Origin: Aplectana chamaeleonis
Taxonomy: Eukaryota > Nematoda > Chromadorea > Rhabditida > Cosmocercidae
DNA: 64,000 bases
Direction: 5' to 3'
Assembly: GCA_029168955.1 (NCBI GenBank)
Contig: JAPDOI010001173.1
Location: forward strand, 124,001 to 188,000
Shown: positions 44,159 through 56,400 of the stretch, in pieces
Layout of the letters: each line of letters begins with the position of its first letter
Position numbering within the stretch: position 1 is the stretch's first letter
Notes under the pieces: model-generated
The model's database searches: none
Told to the model about the DNA's origin: nothing
The model's input: only the letters and a program-made list of their open reading frames with translations
Made by a program: the position numbers and the translations under genes

Positions 44159-44459
44159 AAGCACGCTCACGCCGATCATTTTTCCGCAGGGCTACCGTAA
44201 CCCTCCTTCAAAAATTTTCTGAGTGTCAGCTTTGATATGAGCACATCGTAATAGCCAACAAACGTGTTTGCACAATTTCGACCTCCTCAGCCACTTCCCG
44301 GCGGCTTCTCGAAGAGAGCGGTGTGTGAATGACTGCATACCGCTCCTCTGCCCTTTTATACCCCGCATGTTATGAGCGTGTGTTATCGTTCGTTATCATG
44401 TTTTGCTCAAGAATGGTTACGGTAGCCCTGCGGAAAAAATGATCAGCATGGGCGTGCTT
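44159..44459. mobile_element. 301-bp inverted-repeat element inserted in the satellite
   Basis: Ends of about 44 bp pair: AAGCACGCTCACGCCGATCA to GGGCTACCGTAACC on the left and the complement on the right. Satellite sequence lies on both sides. The interior has a CTTTTATACCCCGC motif and no open frame of note. Confidence 0.8.
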
Positions 44460-47400
44460 CTATTTGGGTCCCGCTCACTTTCTACGGCGTCTTGCGCACT
44501 TTCACTTTGTCACCGCACACTTCCTACGGCGTCCGGCGCACTCCCATTCGGGTCCCTCACACTTTCTACGGCGTTCTGCGCACGCCCATTTGGGTCCCGC
44601 ACGCTTTCTACGGCGTCCGGCGCACTCTCATTCGGGTCCCACACACTTACTACGGCGTTCTGCGCACACCCACTTGGGTCCCGCACGCTTTCTACGGCGT
44701 GTGGCGCACTCTCATTTGGGTCCCGCACACTTTCTACGGCGTCCGGCGCACTCCCACTTGGGTTCCGCACACTTTCTACGGCGTCCAACGCTCTCTCATT
44801 TGGGTCCCGCTCACTTTCTACGGCGTCCGGCGCACTCTCATTCGGGTCCCACACACTTACTACGGCGTTCTGCGCACACCCATTTGGGTCCCGCACACTT
44901 TATACGGCGTCCGGCGCACTCCCACGTGGGTCCCGCACACTTTCTACGGCGTCCGGCGCACTCTCATTTGGGTCCCGCACACTTTGTACGGCGTCCGGCG
45001 CACTCTCATTTGGGTTCCACACACTTTCTAGGGCGTTCTGCGCACACCCATTTGGGTCTTGCACACTTTCTACGGCGTCCGGCGCACTCTCATTTGGGTC
45101 CCACACACTTTCTAGGGCGTCCGGCGCACACCCATTTGGGTCCCACACACTTTCTAGAGGCGCATTCTGACGCACACCCATTTTGGGTCCCGCACACTCT
45201 GCGGCGTCCGGCGCACTCCCATTTGGGTCCCGCACACTTTCTACGGCGTCCGGCGCACACCCATTTGGGTCCCCCACACTTTCTAGGGCGTTCTGCGCAC
45301 ACCCATTTGGGTCCCGCACCCTTTCTACGGCATCCGGCGCACTCCCACTTGGGTCCCGCACACTTTCTACGGCGTCCGGCGCACTCCCACTTGGGTCCCG
45401 CACACTTTCTACGACGTCCGACGCGCTCTCTTGTTGGGTCCCGCTCACTTTCTACGGCGTCCGGCGCACTCTCATTTGAGTCCCACACACTTACTACGGC
45501 GTTCTGCGCACACATTTGGGTCCCGCACACTTTCTACGGCGTCCGCCGCACTCTCATTTGAGTCCCGCACACTTTGTACGCGTCCGGCGCACTCTCATTT
45601 GGCTTCCAAACACTTTCTAGGGCGTTCTGCGCACACCCATTTGGGTCCCGCACACTTTCTACGGCGTCCGGCCCACTCTCATTTGGGTCCCACACACTTT
45701 CTAGGGCGTTCTGCGCACACCCATTTGGGTCTTGCACACTTTCTACGGCATTCGGCGCACTCCCACTTGGGTCCCGCACACTTTCTACGGCGTTCTGCGC
45801 ATACCCATTTGGGTCCCACATACTTTCCAGGGCGTTCTGCGCACACCCATTTGGGTCCCGCACACTTTCTACGGCATTCGGCGCACTCCCTCTTGGGTCC
45901 CGCACACTTTCTACGGCGTTCTTCGCATACCCATTTGGGTCTCACACACTTTCTACGGCGTTCTGCGCACACCCATTTGGGTCTTGCACACTTTCTACGG
46001 CATTCGGCGCACTCCCACTTGGGTCCCGCACACTTTCTACGGCGTCCGGCGCACACCCATTCGGGTCCCACATACTTTCTAGGGCGTTCTGCGCACATCC
46101 ATTTGGGTCCCGCACACTTTCTACGGCATTCGGCGCACTCCCTCTTGGGTCCCGCACACTTTCTACGGCGTTCTGCGCATACCCATTTGGGTCCCACACA
46201 CTTTCTACGGCGTTCTGCGCACACCCATTTGGGTCCCGCACACTTTCTACGGCGTCCGGCGCACACCCGTTTGGGTCCCGCACACTTTGTACGGCGTCCG
46301 GCGCACTCTCATTTGGGTTCCACACACTTTCTAGGGCGTTCTGCGCACACCCATTTGGGTCTTGCACACTTTCTACGGCGTCCGGCCCACTCTCATTTGG
46401 GTCCCACACACTTTCTAGGGCGTCCGGCGCACACCCATTTGGGTCCCACACACTTTCTAGGGCGTTCTGCGCACACCCATTTGGGTCCCGCACACTTTCT
46501 ACGGCGTCCGGCGCACTCCCATCTGGGTCCCGCACACTTTCTACGGCGTCCGGCGCACACCCATTTGGGTCCCACACACTTTCTAGGGCGTTCTGCGCAC
46601 ACCCATTTGGGTCCCGCACACTTTCTACGGCGTCCGGCGCACTCCCACTTGGGTCCCGCACACTTTCTACGGCGTCCGGCGCACTCCCACTTGGGTCCCG
46701 CACACTTTCTACGGCGTCCGACGCTCTCTCTTGTAGGTCCCGCTCATTGTCTACGGCGTCCGGCGCACTCACATTTGAGTCCCACACACTTACTACGGCG
46801 TTCTGCGCACACATTTGGGTCCCGCACACTTTCTACGGCGTTCTGCGCACACCCATTTGGGTCCCGCACACTTTGTACGGCGTCCGGCGCACTCTCATTT
46901 GGCTTCCAAACACTTTCTAGGGCGTTCTGCGCACACCTATTTGGGTCCCGCACACTTTCTACGGCGTCCGGCCCACTCTCATTTGGGTCCCACACACTTT
47001 CTAGGGCGTTCTGCGCACACCCATTTGGGTCCCGCACACTTTCTACGGCATTCGGCGCACTCCCTCTTGGGTCCCGCACACTTTCTACAGCGTCCGGCGC
47101 ACACCCATTCGGGTCCCACATACTTTCTAGGGCGTTCTGCACACATCCATTTGGGTCCGCACACTTTCTACGGCGTCCGGCGCACTCTCATTTGGGTCCC
47201 GCACACTTTCTACGGCGTTCTGCGCACACCCATTTGGGTCCCACACACTTTCTACGGCGTTCTGCGCACACCCATTTGGGTCCCGCACACTTTCTACGGC
47301 GTCCGGCGCACACCCATTTGGGTCCCACATACTTTCTACGGCGTTCTGCGCACTCCCACTTGGGTCCCGCACACTTTCTACGGCATTCGGCGCACTCCCA

Positions 47401-50400
47401 CTTGGGTCCCGCACACTTTCTACGGCGTTCTGCGCATACCCATTTGGGTACCACACACTTTCTACGGCGTTCTGCGCACACCCATTTGGGTCCCGCACAC
47501 TTTCTACGGCGTCCGGCGCACTCCCACTTGGGTCCCGCACACTTTCTAGGGCGTTCTGCGCACACCCATTTGGGTCCCGCACACTTTCTACGGCGTCCGG
47601 CGCACTCCCACTTGGGTCCCGCACACTTTCTACGGCGTTCTGCGCACACCCATTTGGGTCCCGCACACTTTCTACGGCGTCCGGCGCACTCCCACTTGGG
47701 TCCCGCACACTTTCTACGGCGTCCGGCGCACTCCCACTTGGGTCCCGCACACTTTCTACGGCGTCCGACGCTCTCTCATTTGGGTCCCGCTCACTTTCTA
47801 CGGCGTCCGGCGCACTCTCATTTGGGTCCCACACACTTACTACGGCGTCCGGCGCACTCCCACGTGGGTCCCGCACACTTTCTACGGCGTCCGCCGCACT
47901 CTCATTTGAGTCCCGCACACTTTGTACGGCGTCCGGCGCACTCTCATTTGGCTTCCAAACACTTTCTAGGGCGTTCTGCGCACACCCATTTGGGTCCCGC
48001 ACACTTTCTACGGCGTCCGGCCCACTCTCATTTGGGTCCCACACACTTTCTAGGGCGTTCTGCGCACACCCATTTGGGTCTTGCACACTTTCTACGGCAT
48101 TCGGCGCACTCCCACTTGGGTCCCGCACACTTTCTACGGCGTCCGGCGCACACCCATTTGGGTCCCACATACTTTCTAGGGCGTTCTGCGCACACCCATT
48201 TGGGTCCCGCACACTTTCTACGGCATTCGGCGCACTCCCACTTGGGTCCCGCACACTTTCTACGGCGTTCTTCGCATACCCATTTGGGTCCCACACACTT
48301 TCTACGGCGTTCTGCGCACACCCATTTGGGTCCCGCACACTTTCTACGGCGTCCGGCGCACACCCATTTGGGTCCCACACACTTTCTAGGGCGTTCTGCG
48401 CACACCCATTTGGGTCCCGCACACTTTCTACGGCGTCCGGCGCACACCCATTTGGGTCCCGCACACTTTCTACGGCGTTCTTCGCATACCCATTTGGGTC
48501 CCACACACTTTCTACGGCGTTCTGCGCACACCCATTTGGGTCCCGCACACTTTCTACGGCGTCCGGCGCACACCCATTTGGGTCCCGCACACTTTCTACG
48601 GCGTTCTGCGCACACCCATTTGAGTCCCGCACACTTTATACGGCGTCCGGCGCACTCCCACGTGGGTCCCACACACTTTCTACGGCGTTCTGCGCACACC
48701 CATTTGGGTCCCGCACACTTTCTACGGCGTCCGGCGCACTCTTATTTGGGTCCCGCACACTGTCTAGGGCGTTCTGCGCACACCCATTCGGGTCCCACAT
48801 ACTTTCTAGGGCGTTCTGCGCACACCCATTTGGGTCCCGCACACTTTCTACGGCATTCGGCGCACACCCATTTGGGTCCCGCACACTTTCTACGGCGTTC
48901 TGCGCACACCCATTTGGGTCCCGCACACTTTCTACGGCATTCGGCGCACTCCCACTTGGGTCCCGCACACTTTCTACGGCTTCCGGCGCACACCCATTTG
49001 GGTCCCACACACTTTCTAGGGCGTTCTGCGCACACCCATTTGGGTCTTGCACACTTTGTACGGCGTCCGGCGCACTCTCATTTGGGTCCCGCACACTTTC
49101 TACGGCGTTCTGCGCATACCCATTTGGGTCCCACACACTTTCTACGGCGTTCTGCGCACACCCATTTGGGTCCCGCACACTTTCTACGGCGTCCGGCGCA
49201 CTCTATTTGAGTCCCACACACTTTCTAGGGCGTTCTGCGCACACCCATTTGAGTCCCGCATACTTTCTACGGCGTCCGGCGCACTCCCATTTGGGTCCCA
49301 CACACTTTCTAAGGCGTTCTGCGCACACCCATTTGGGACCCACACACTTTCTACGGCGTTCTGCGCACACCCATTTGGGTCCCGCACACTTTCTACGGCG
49401 TCCGGCGCACACCCATTTGGGTCCCACATACTTTCTAGGGCGTTCTGCGCACACCCATTTGGGTCCCGCACACTTTCTACGGCGTCCGGCGCACACTCAT
49501 TTGGGTCCCGCACACTTTCTACGGCGTTCTGCGCATACCCATTTGGGTCCCACACACTTTCTACGGCGTTCTGCGCACACCCATTTGGGTCCCGCACACT
49601 TTCTACGGCGTCCTGCGCACTCCCATTTGGGTCCCGCACACTTTCTACGGCGTCCGGCGCACACCCATTTGGGTCCCACATACTTTCTACGGCGTTCTGC
49701 GCACTCCCATTTGCGTCCCGCCCACTTTCTACGGCATTCGGCGCACCCCCATTTGGGTCCTGCACACTTTCTACGGCGTCCGGCGCACACCCATTTGGGT
49801 CCCACAGACTTTCTACGGCGTTCTGCGCACACCCATTTGGGTCCCGCACACTTTCTACGGCGTCCGGCGCACCCATTTGGGTCCCGCACACTTTCTACGG
49901 CGTTCTGCGCCCACCCATTTGGGTCCCGCACACTTTCTACGGCGTGCGGCGCACACCCATTTGGGTCCCGCACACTTTCTACGGCGTGCTGCGCACACCC
50001 ATTTGGGTCCCGCACACTTTCTACGGCGTCGGACGCACTCTAATTTGAGTCCCACACACTTTCTACGGCGTCCGGCGCACTCTCATTTGGGTCCCGCACA
50101 CTTTCTCCGGCGTCCGGCGCACTCCCACTTGGGTCCCGCACACTTTCTACGGCGTCCGGCGCACTCTCATTTGGGTCCCACACACTTTCTAGGGCGTTCT
50201 GCGCACACCCATTTGGGTCCCGCACACTTTCTACGGCGTCCGGCGCACTCATTTGGGTCCCGCACACTTTCTACGGCGTTCTCCGCACACTCATTTGGGT
50301 CCCACACACTTTCTACGGCGTTCTGCGCACACCCATTTGGGTCCCGCACACTTTCTACGGCGTCCGGCGCACACCCATTTGGGTCCCACACACTTTCTAC

Positions 50401-53400
50401 GGCGTTCTGCGCACACCCATTTGGGTCCCGCACACTTTCTACGGCGTCCGGCGCACTCCCATTTGGGTCCCGCACACTTTCTACGGCGTTCTGCGCACAC
50501 CCATTTGGGTCCCGCACACTTTCTACGGCGTCCGGCGCACTCTCATTTGGGTCCCACACTTTCTAGGGCGTTCTGCGCACACCCATTTGGGTCCCGCACA
50601 CTTTCTACGGCGTCCGGCGCACTCCCATTTGGGTCCCGCACACTTTCTACGGCGTCCGGCGCACTCCCATTTGGGTCCACACACTTTCTACGGCGTTCTG
50701 CGCACACCATTTGGGTCCCGCACACTTTCTACGGCGTCCGGCGCACTCCCATTTGGGTCCCGCACACTTTCTACGGCGTCCGGCGCACTCTCATTTGGGT
50801 CCCGCACACTTTCTACGGCGTTCTGCGCACTCCCATTTGGGTCCCGCACACTTTCTACGGCGTCCGGCGCACACCCATTTGGGTCCCGCACACTTTCTAC
50901 GGCGTCCCGGCGCACACCCATTTGGGTCCACACACTTTCTACGGCGTTCTGCGCACACCCATTTGGGACCCGCACACTTTCTGCGGCGTCCGGCGCACTC
51001 TCATTTGGGTCCCGCACACTTTCTACGGCGTTCTGCGCACACCCATTTGGGTCCCACACACGTTCTACGGGGGTCTGGGCGCAGCCATTTGGCTCCCCCA
51101 CACTTTCTTAGGCGTCCGGCGCGCTCCCACTTGGGTCCCGCACACTTTCTACGGCGTTCCGCGCACTCCCACTTGGGTCCCGCGCACTTACTACGGCGTT
51201 CTGCGCACACCCATTTGGGTCCCGCACACTTTCTACGGCGTCCGGCGCACTCCCACGTGGGTCCCGCACACTTTCTACGGCGTCCGGCGCACTCCCACTT
51301 GGGTCCCGCACACTTTCTACGGCCGCCGGCGCACTCTCATTTGGGGCCCCCACCCTTTCTACGGCGTTCTACGCACACCTTTTTGGGTCCCGCACACTTT
51401 CTACGGCGTCCGGCGCACTCTCATTTGGGTCCCGCACACTTTCTACGACGTCCGACGCACTGTTATTTGGGTCCCACACACTTTCTACGGCGTCCTGCGC
51501 ACTCTCATTCGGGTCCCGCACACTTTCTACAGCGTCCGGCATACTCTCATTTGGGTCCCACACACCTACTACGGCGTTCTGCGCACACCTATTTGGGTCC
51601 TGCACACCTTCTACGGCGTCCGGCGCACTCCCATGTGGGTCCCGCACACTTTCTACGGCGTCCGGCGCACTCTCATTTGGGTCCCGCACACTTTCTACGG
51701 CGTCCGGCGCACTCCCACGTGGGTCCCGCACACTTTCTACGGCGTCCGGCGCACTCCCACTTGGTTCCCGCGCACTTTCTACGGCGTTCTGCGCACACCC
51801 ATTTGGGTCCCGCACACATTCTGCGGCGTCCGGCGCACACCCATTTGGGTCCCGCACACTTTCTACGGCGTTCGGCGCACTCCCACTTGGGTCCCGCACA
51901 CCTTCTACGGCGTCCGGCGCACACCCATTTGGGTCCCGCACACTTTCTACGGCGTTCGGCGCACTCCCACTTGGGACCCGCACACTTTCTACGGCAATCT
52001 GCGCACACCCATTTGGGTCCCACACACTTTCTACGGCGTCCGGCGCACACCCATTTGGGTCCCACATACTTTCTAGGGCGTTCTGCGCACACCCATTTGG
52101 GTCCCGCACACTTTCTACGGCGTCCGGCGCACTCCCACTTGGGTCCCGCACACTTTCTACGGCGTCCGGCGCACACCCATTCGTGTCCCACATACTTTCC
52201 AGGGCGTTCTGCGCACACCCATTTGGGTCCCGCACACTTTCTACGGCATTCGGCGCACTCCCTCTTGGGTCCCGCACACTTTCTACGGCGTTCTGCGCAC
52301 ACCCATTTGGGTCCCGCACACTTTCTACGGCGTCCGGCGCACACCCATTTGGGTCCCACATACTTTCTAGGGCGTTCTGCGCACACCCATTTGGGTCCCG
52401 CACACTTTCTACGGCATTCGGCGCACTCCCACTTGGGTCCCGCACACTTTCTACGGCGTTCTGCGCATACCCATTTGGGTACCACACACTTTCTACGGCG
52501 TTCTGCGCACACCCATTTGGGTCCCGCACACTTTCTACGGCGTCCGGCCCACTCTCATTTGGGTCCCACACACTTTCTACGGCGTTCTGCGCACACCCAT
52601 TTGGGTCCCGCACACTTTCTACGGCGTTCTGCGCACACCCATTTGGGTACCGCACACTTTCTACGGCGTCCGGCGCACTCCCACTTGGGTCCCGCACACT
52701 TTCTACGGCGTCCGGCGCACACCCATTTGGGTCCCGCACACTTTCTACGGCGTCCGGCGCACACCCATTTGGGTCCCGCACACTTTCTACGGCATTCGGC
52801 GCACTCCCACTTGGGTCCCGCACACTTTCTACGGCGTTCTGCGCATACCCATTTGGGTACCACACACTTTCTACGGCGTCCGCCGCACTCTCATTTGGGT
52901 CCCACACACTTTCTACGGCGTTCTGCGCACACCCATTTGGGTCCCGCACACTTTCTACGGCATTCGGCGCACTCCCACTTGGGTCCCGCACACTTTCTAC
53001 GGCGTTCTGCGCATACCCATTTGGGTACCACACACTTTCTACGGCGTTCTGCGCATACCCATTTGGGTACCACACACTTTATACGGCGTCCGGCGCACTC
53101 CCACTTGGGTCTCGCACACTTTCTAGGGCGTCCGGCGCACACCCATTTGGGTCCCACACACTTTCTAGGGCGTTCTGCGCACACCCATTTGGGTCCCGCA
53201 CACTTTCTACGGTGTCCGGCGCACTCCCATTTGGGTCCCGCACACTTTCTACGGCGTCCGGCGCACACCCATTTGGGTCCCACACACTTTCTAGGGCTTT
53301 CTGCGCACACCCATTTGGGTCCCGCACACTTCCTACGGCATTCGGCGCACACCCATTTGGGTCCCGCACACTTTCTACGGCGTGCGGCGCACTCCCACTT

Positions 53401-56400
53401 GAGTCCCACATACTTTCTACGGCGTCCGGCGCACTCCCACTTGGGTCCCGCACGCTTTCTACGGCGTCCGGCGCACTCTCATTTGGGTCCCGCACACTTT
53501 GTACGGCGTCCGGCGCACTCTTATTTGGGTGCCACACACTTTCTAAGGCTTTCTGCGCACACCCATTTGGGTCCCCCACACTTTCTACGGCGTCCGCCGC
53601 ACTCTCATTGAGTCCCGCACACTTTGTACGGCGTCCGGCGCACTCTCATTTGGGTTCCAAACACTTTCTACGGCGTCCGGCGCACTCTCATTTGGGTCCC
53701 GCACACTTTGTACAGCGTCCGGCGCACTCTCATTTGGGTTCCACACACTTTCTAGGGCGTTCTGCGCACACCCATTTGTTTCCCGCACACTTCCTACGGC
53801 ATTCGGCGCACTCCCACTTGGGTCCCGCACACTTTCTACGGCGTTCTGCGCATACCCATTTGGGTCCCACACACTTTCTACGGCGTTCTGCGCACCCCCA
53901 TTTGGGTCCCGTACACTTTCTACGGCGTCCGGCGCACTCTCTCTGGGTCCCCCACATTTTCTACGGCGTTCTGCGCACCCCCATTTGGGTCCCGTACACT
54001 TTCTACGGCGTCCGGCGCACACCCATTTGGGTCCCACACACTTTCTAGGGCGTTCTGCGCACACCCATTTGGGTCCCGCACACTTTCTACGGCGTCCGGC
54101 GCAGTCCCACTTGAGTCCCGCACACTTTCTACGGCGTACTGCGCATACCCATTTGGGTACCACACACATTCTACGGCGTTCTGCGCATACCCATTTGGGT
54201 CCCACACACTTTCTACGGCGTCCGGCGCACTCCCATTTGGGTCCCGCACACTTTCTACGGCGTCCGGCACACCCATTTGGGTTCCCACACACTTTCTACG
54301 GCATTCTGCGCACCCCCATTTGGGTCCCGCACACTTTCTACGGCGTCCGGCGCACTCCCATTTGGGTCCCGCACACTTTCTACGGCGTCCGGCGCACACC
54401 CATTTGGGTCCCACACACTTTCTAGGGCGTTCTGCGCACACCCATTTGGGTCCCGCACACTTTCTACGGCATTCGGCGCACCCCACTTGGGTCCCGCACA
54501 CTTTCTACGGCGTTCTGCGCATACCCATTTGGGTACCACACACTTTCTACGGCGTTCTGCGCATACCCATTTGGGTACCACACACTTTATACGGCGTCCG
54601 GCGCACTCCCACTTGGGTCTCGCACACTTTCTAGGGCGTCCGGCGCACACCCATTTGGGTCCCACACACTTTCTAGGGCGTTCTGCGCATACCCATTTGG
54701 GTACCACACACTTTCTACGGCGTTCTGCGCATACCCATTTGGGTACCACACACTTTCTACGGCGTCCGGCGCACTCCCACTTGGGTCCCACACACTTTCT
54801 ACGGCGTCCGGCGCACTGCCACTTGGGTCCCACACACTTTCTACGGCGTTCTGCGCACACCCATTTGGGTCCCGCACACTTTCTACGGCGTTCTGCGCAC
54901 ACCCATTTGGGCCCCACACACTTTCTACGGCGTTCTGCGCATACCCATTTGGGTGCCGCACACTTTCTACGGCGTTCTGCGCAAACCCATTTGGGTCCCG
55001 CACTCTTTCTACGGCGTCCGGCGCACTCCCACTTGGGTCCCGCACACTTTCTACGGCGTCCGGCGCACTCCCACTTGGGTCACGCACACTTTCTCTGGCG
55101 TCCGGCGCACTCTCATTTGGGTCCCGCACACTTTCTACGGCGTCCGACGCACTCTCTTGTAGGTCCCGCTCACTTTCTACGGCGTCCGGCGCACTCTCAT
55201 TTGGGTCCCACACACTTTCTACGGCGTTCTGCGCACACATTTGGGTCCCGCACACTTTCTTCGGCGTCCGCCGCACTCTCATTTGGGTACCTCACACTTT
55301 TTACGCCATCCGGCGCACTCTCAATTTGGTCCGCACACTTTCTACGGCGTTCTGCGCACACCCATTTGGGTCCCGCACACTTTCTACGGCGTCCGGCGCA
55401 CTCTCATTTGGGTCCCGCACACTTTGTACGGCGTCCGGCGCACTCTCATTCGGGTCCCACACACTTACTACGGCGTTCTGCGCACACCCACTTGGGTCCC
55501 GCACGCTTTCTACGGCGTGTGGCGCACTCTCATTTGGGTCCCACACACTTTCTACGGCGTTCTGCGCACACCCATTTGGGTCTCGCACACTTTCTACGGC
55601 ATTCCGCGCACTCCCCATTTGGGTCCCGCACACTTTCTACGGCGTCCGGCGCACACCCATTCGGGTCCCACATACTTTCTAGGGCGTTCTGCGCACACCC
55701 ATTTGGGTCCCGCACACTTTCTACGGCATTCGGCGCACTCCCTCTTGGGTCCCGCACACTTTCTACGGCGTTCTGCGCATACCCATTTGGGTCCCACACA
55801 CTTTCTACGGCGTCCGGCGCACACCCATTTGGGTCCCACATACTTTCTAGGGCGTTCTGCGCACACCCATTTGGGTCCCGCACACTTTCTACGGCATTCG
55901 GCGCACTCCCACTTGGGTCCCGCACACTTTCTACGGCGTTCTGCGCATACCCATTTGGGTACCACACACTTTCTACGGCGTTCTGCGCATACCCATTTGG
56001 GTACCACACACTTTCTACGGCGTCCGGCGCACTCCCACTTGGGTCCCGCACACTTTCTAGGGCGTCCGGCGCACACCCTTTTGGGTCCCGCACACTTTCT
56101 ACGGCGTTCTGCGCACACCCATTTGGGTCCCGCACACTTTCTACGGCGTCCGGCGCACTCTCATTTGGGTCCCGCACACTTTCTACGGCGTCCGGCGCAC
56201 ACCCATTTGGGTCCCACATACTTTCTAGGGCGTTCTGCGCACACCCATTTGGGTCCCGCACACTTTCTACGGCATTCGGCGCACTCCCAATTGGGGCCCG
56301 CACACTTTCTACGGCGTTCTTCGCATACCCATTAGGGTCCCACACACTTTCTACGGCGTTCTGAGCACACCCATTTGGGTCCCGCACACTTTATACGGCG

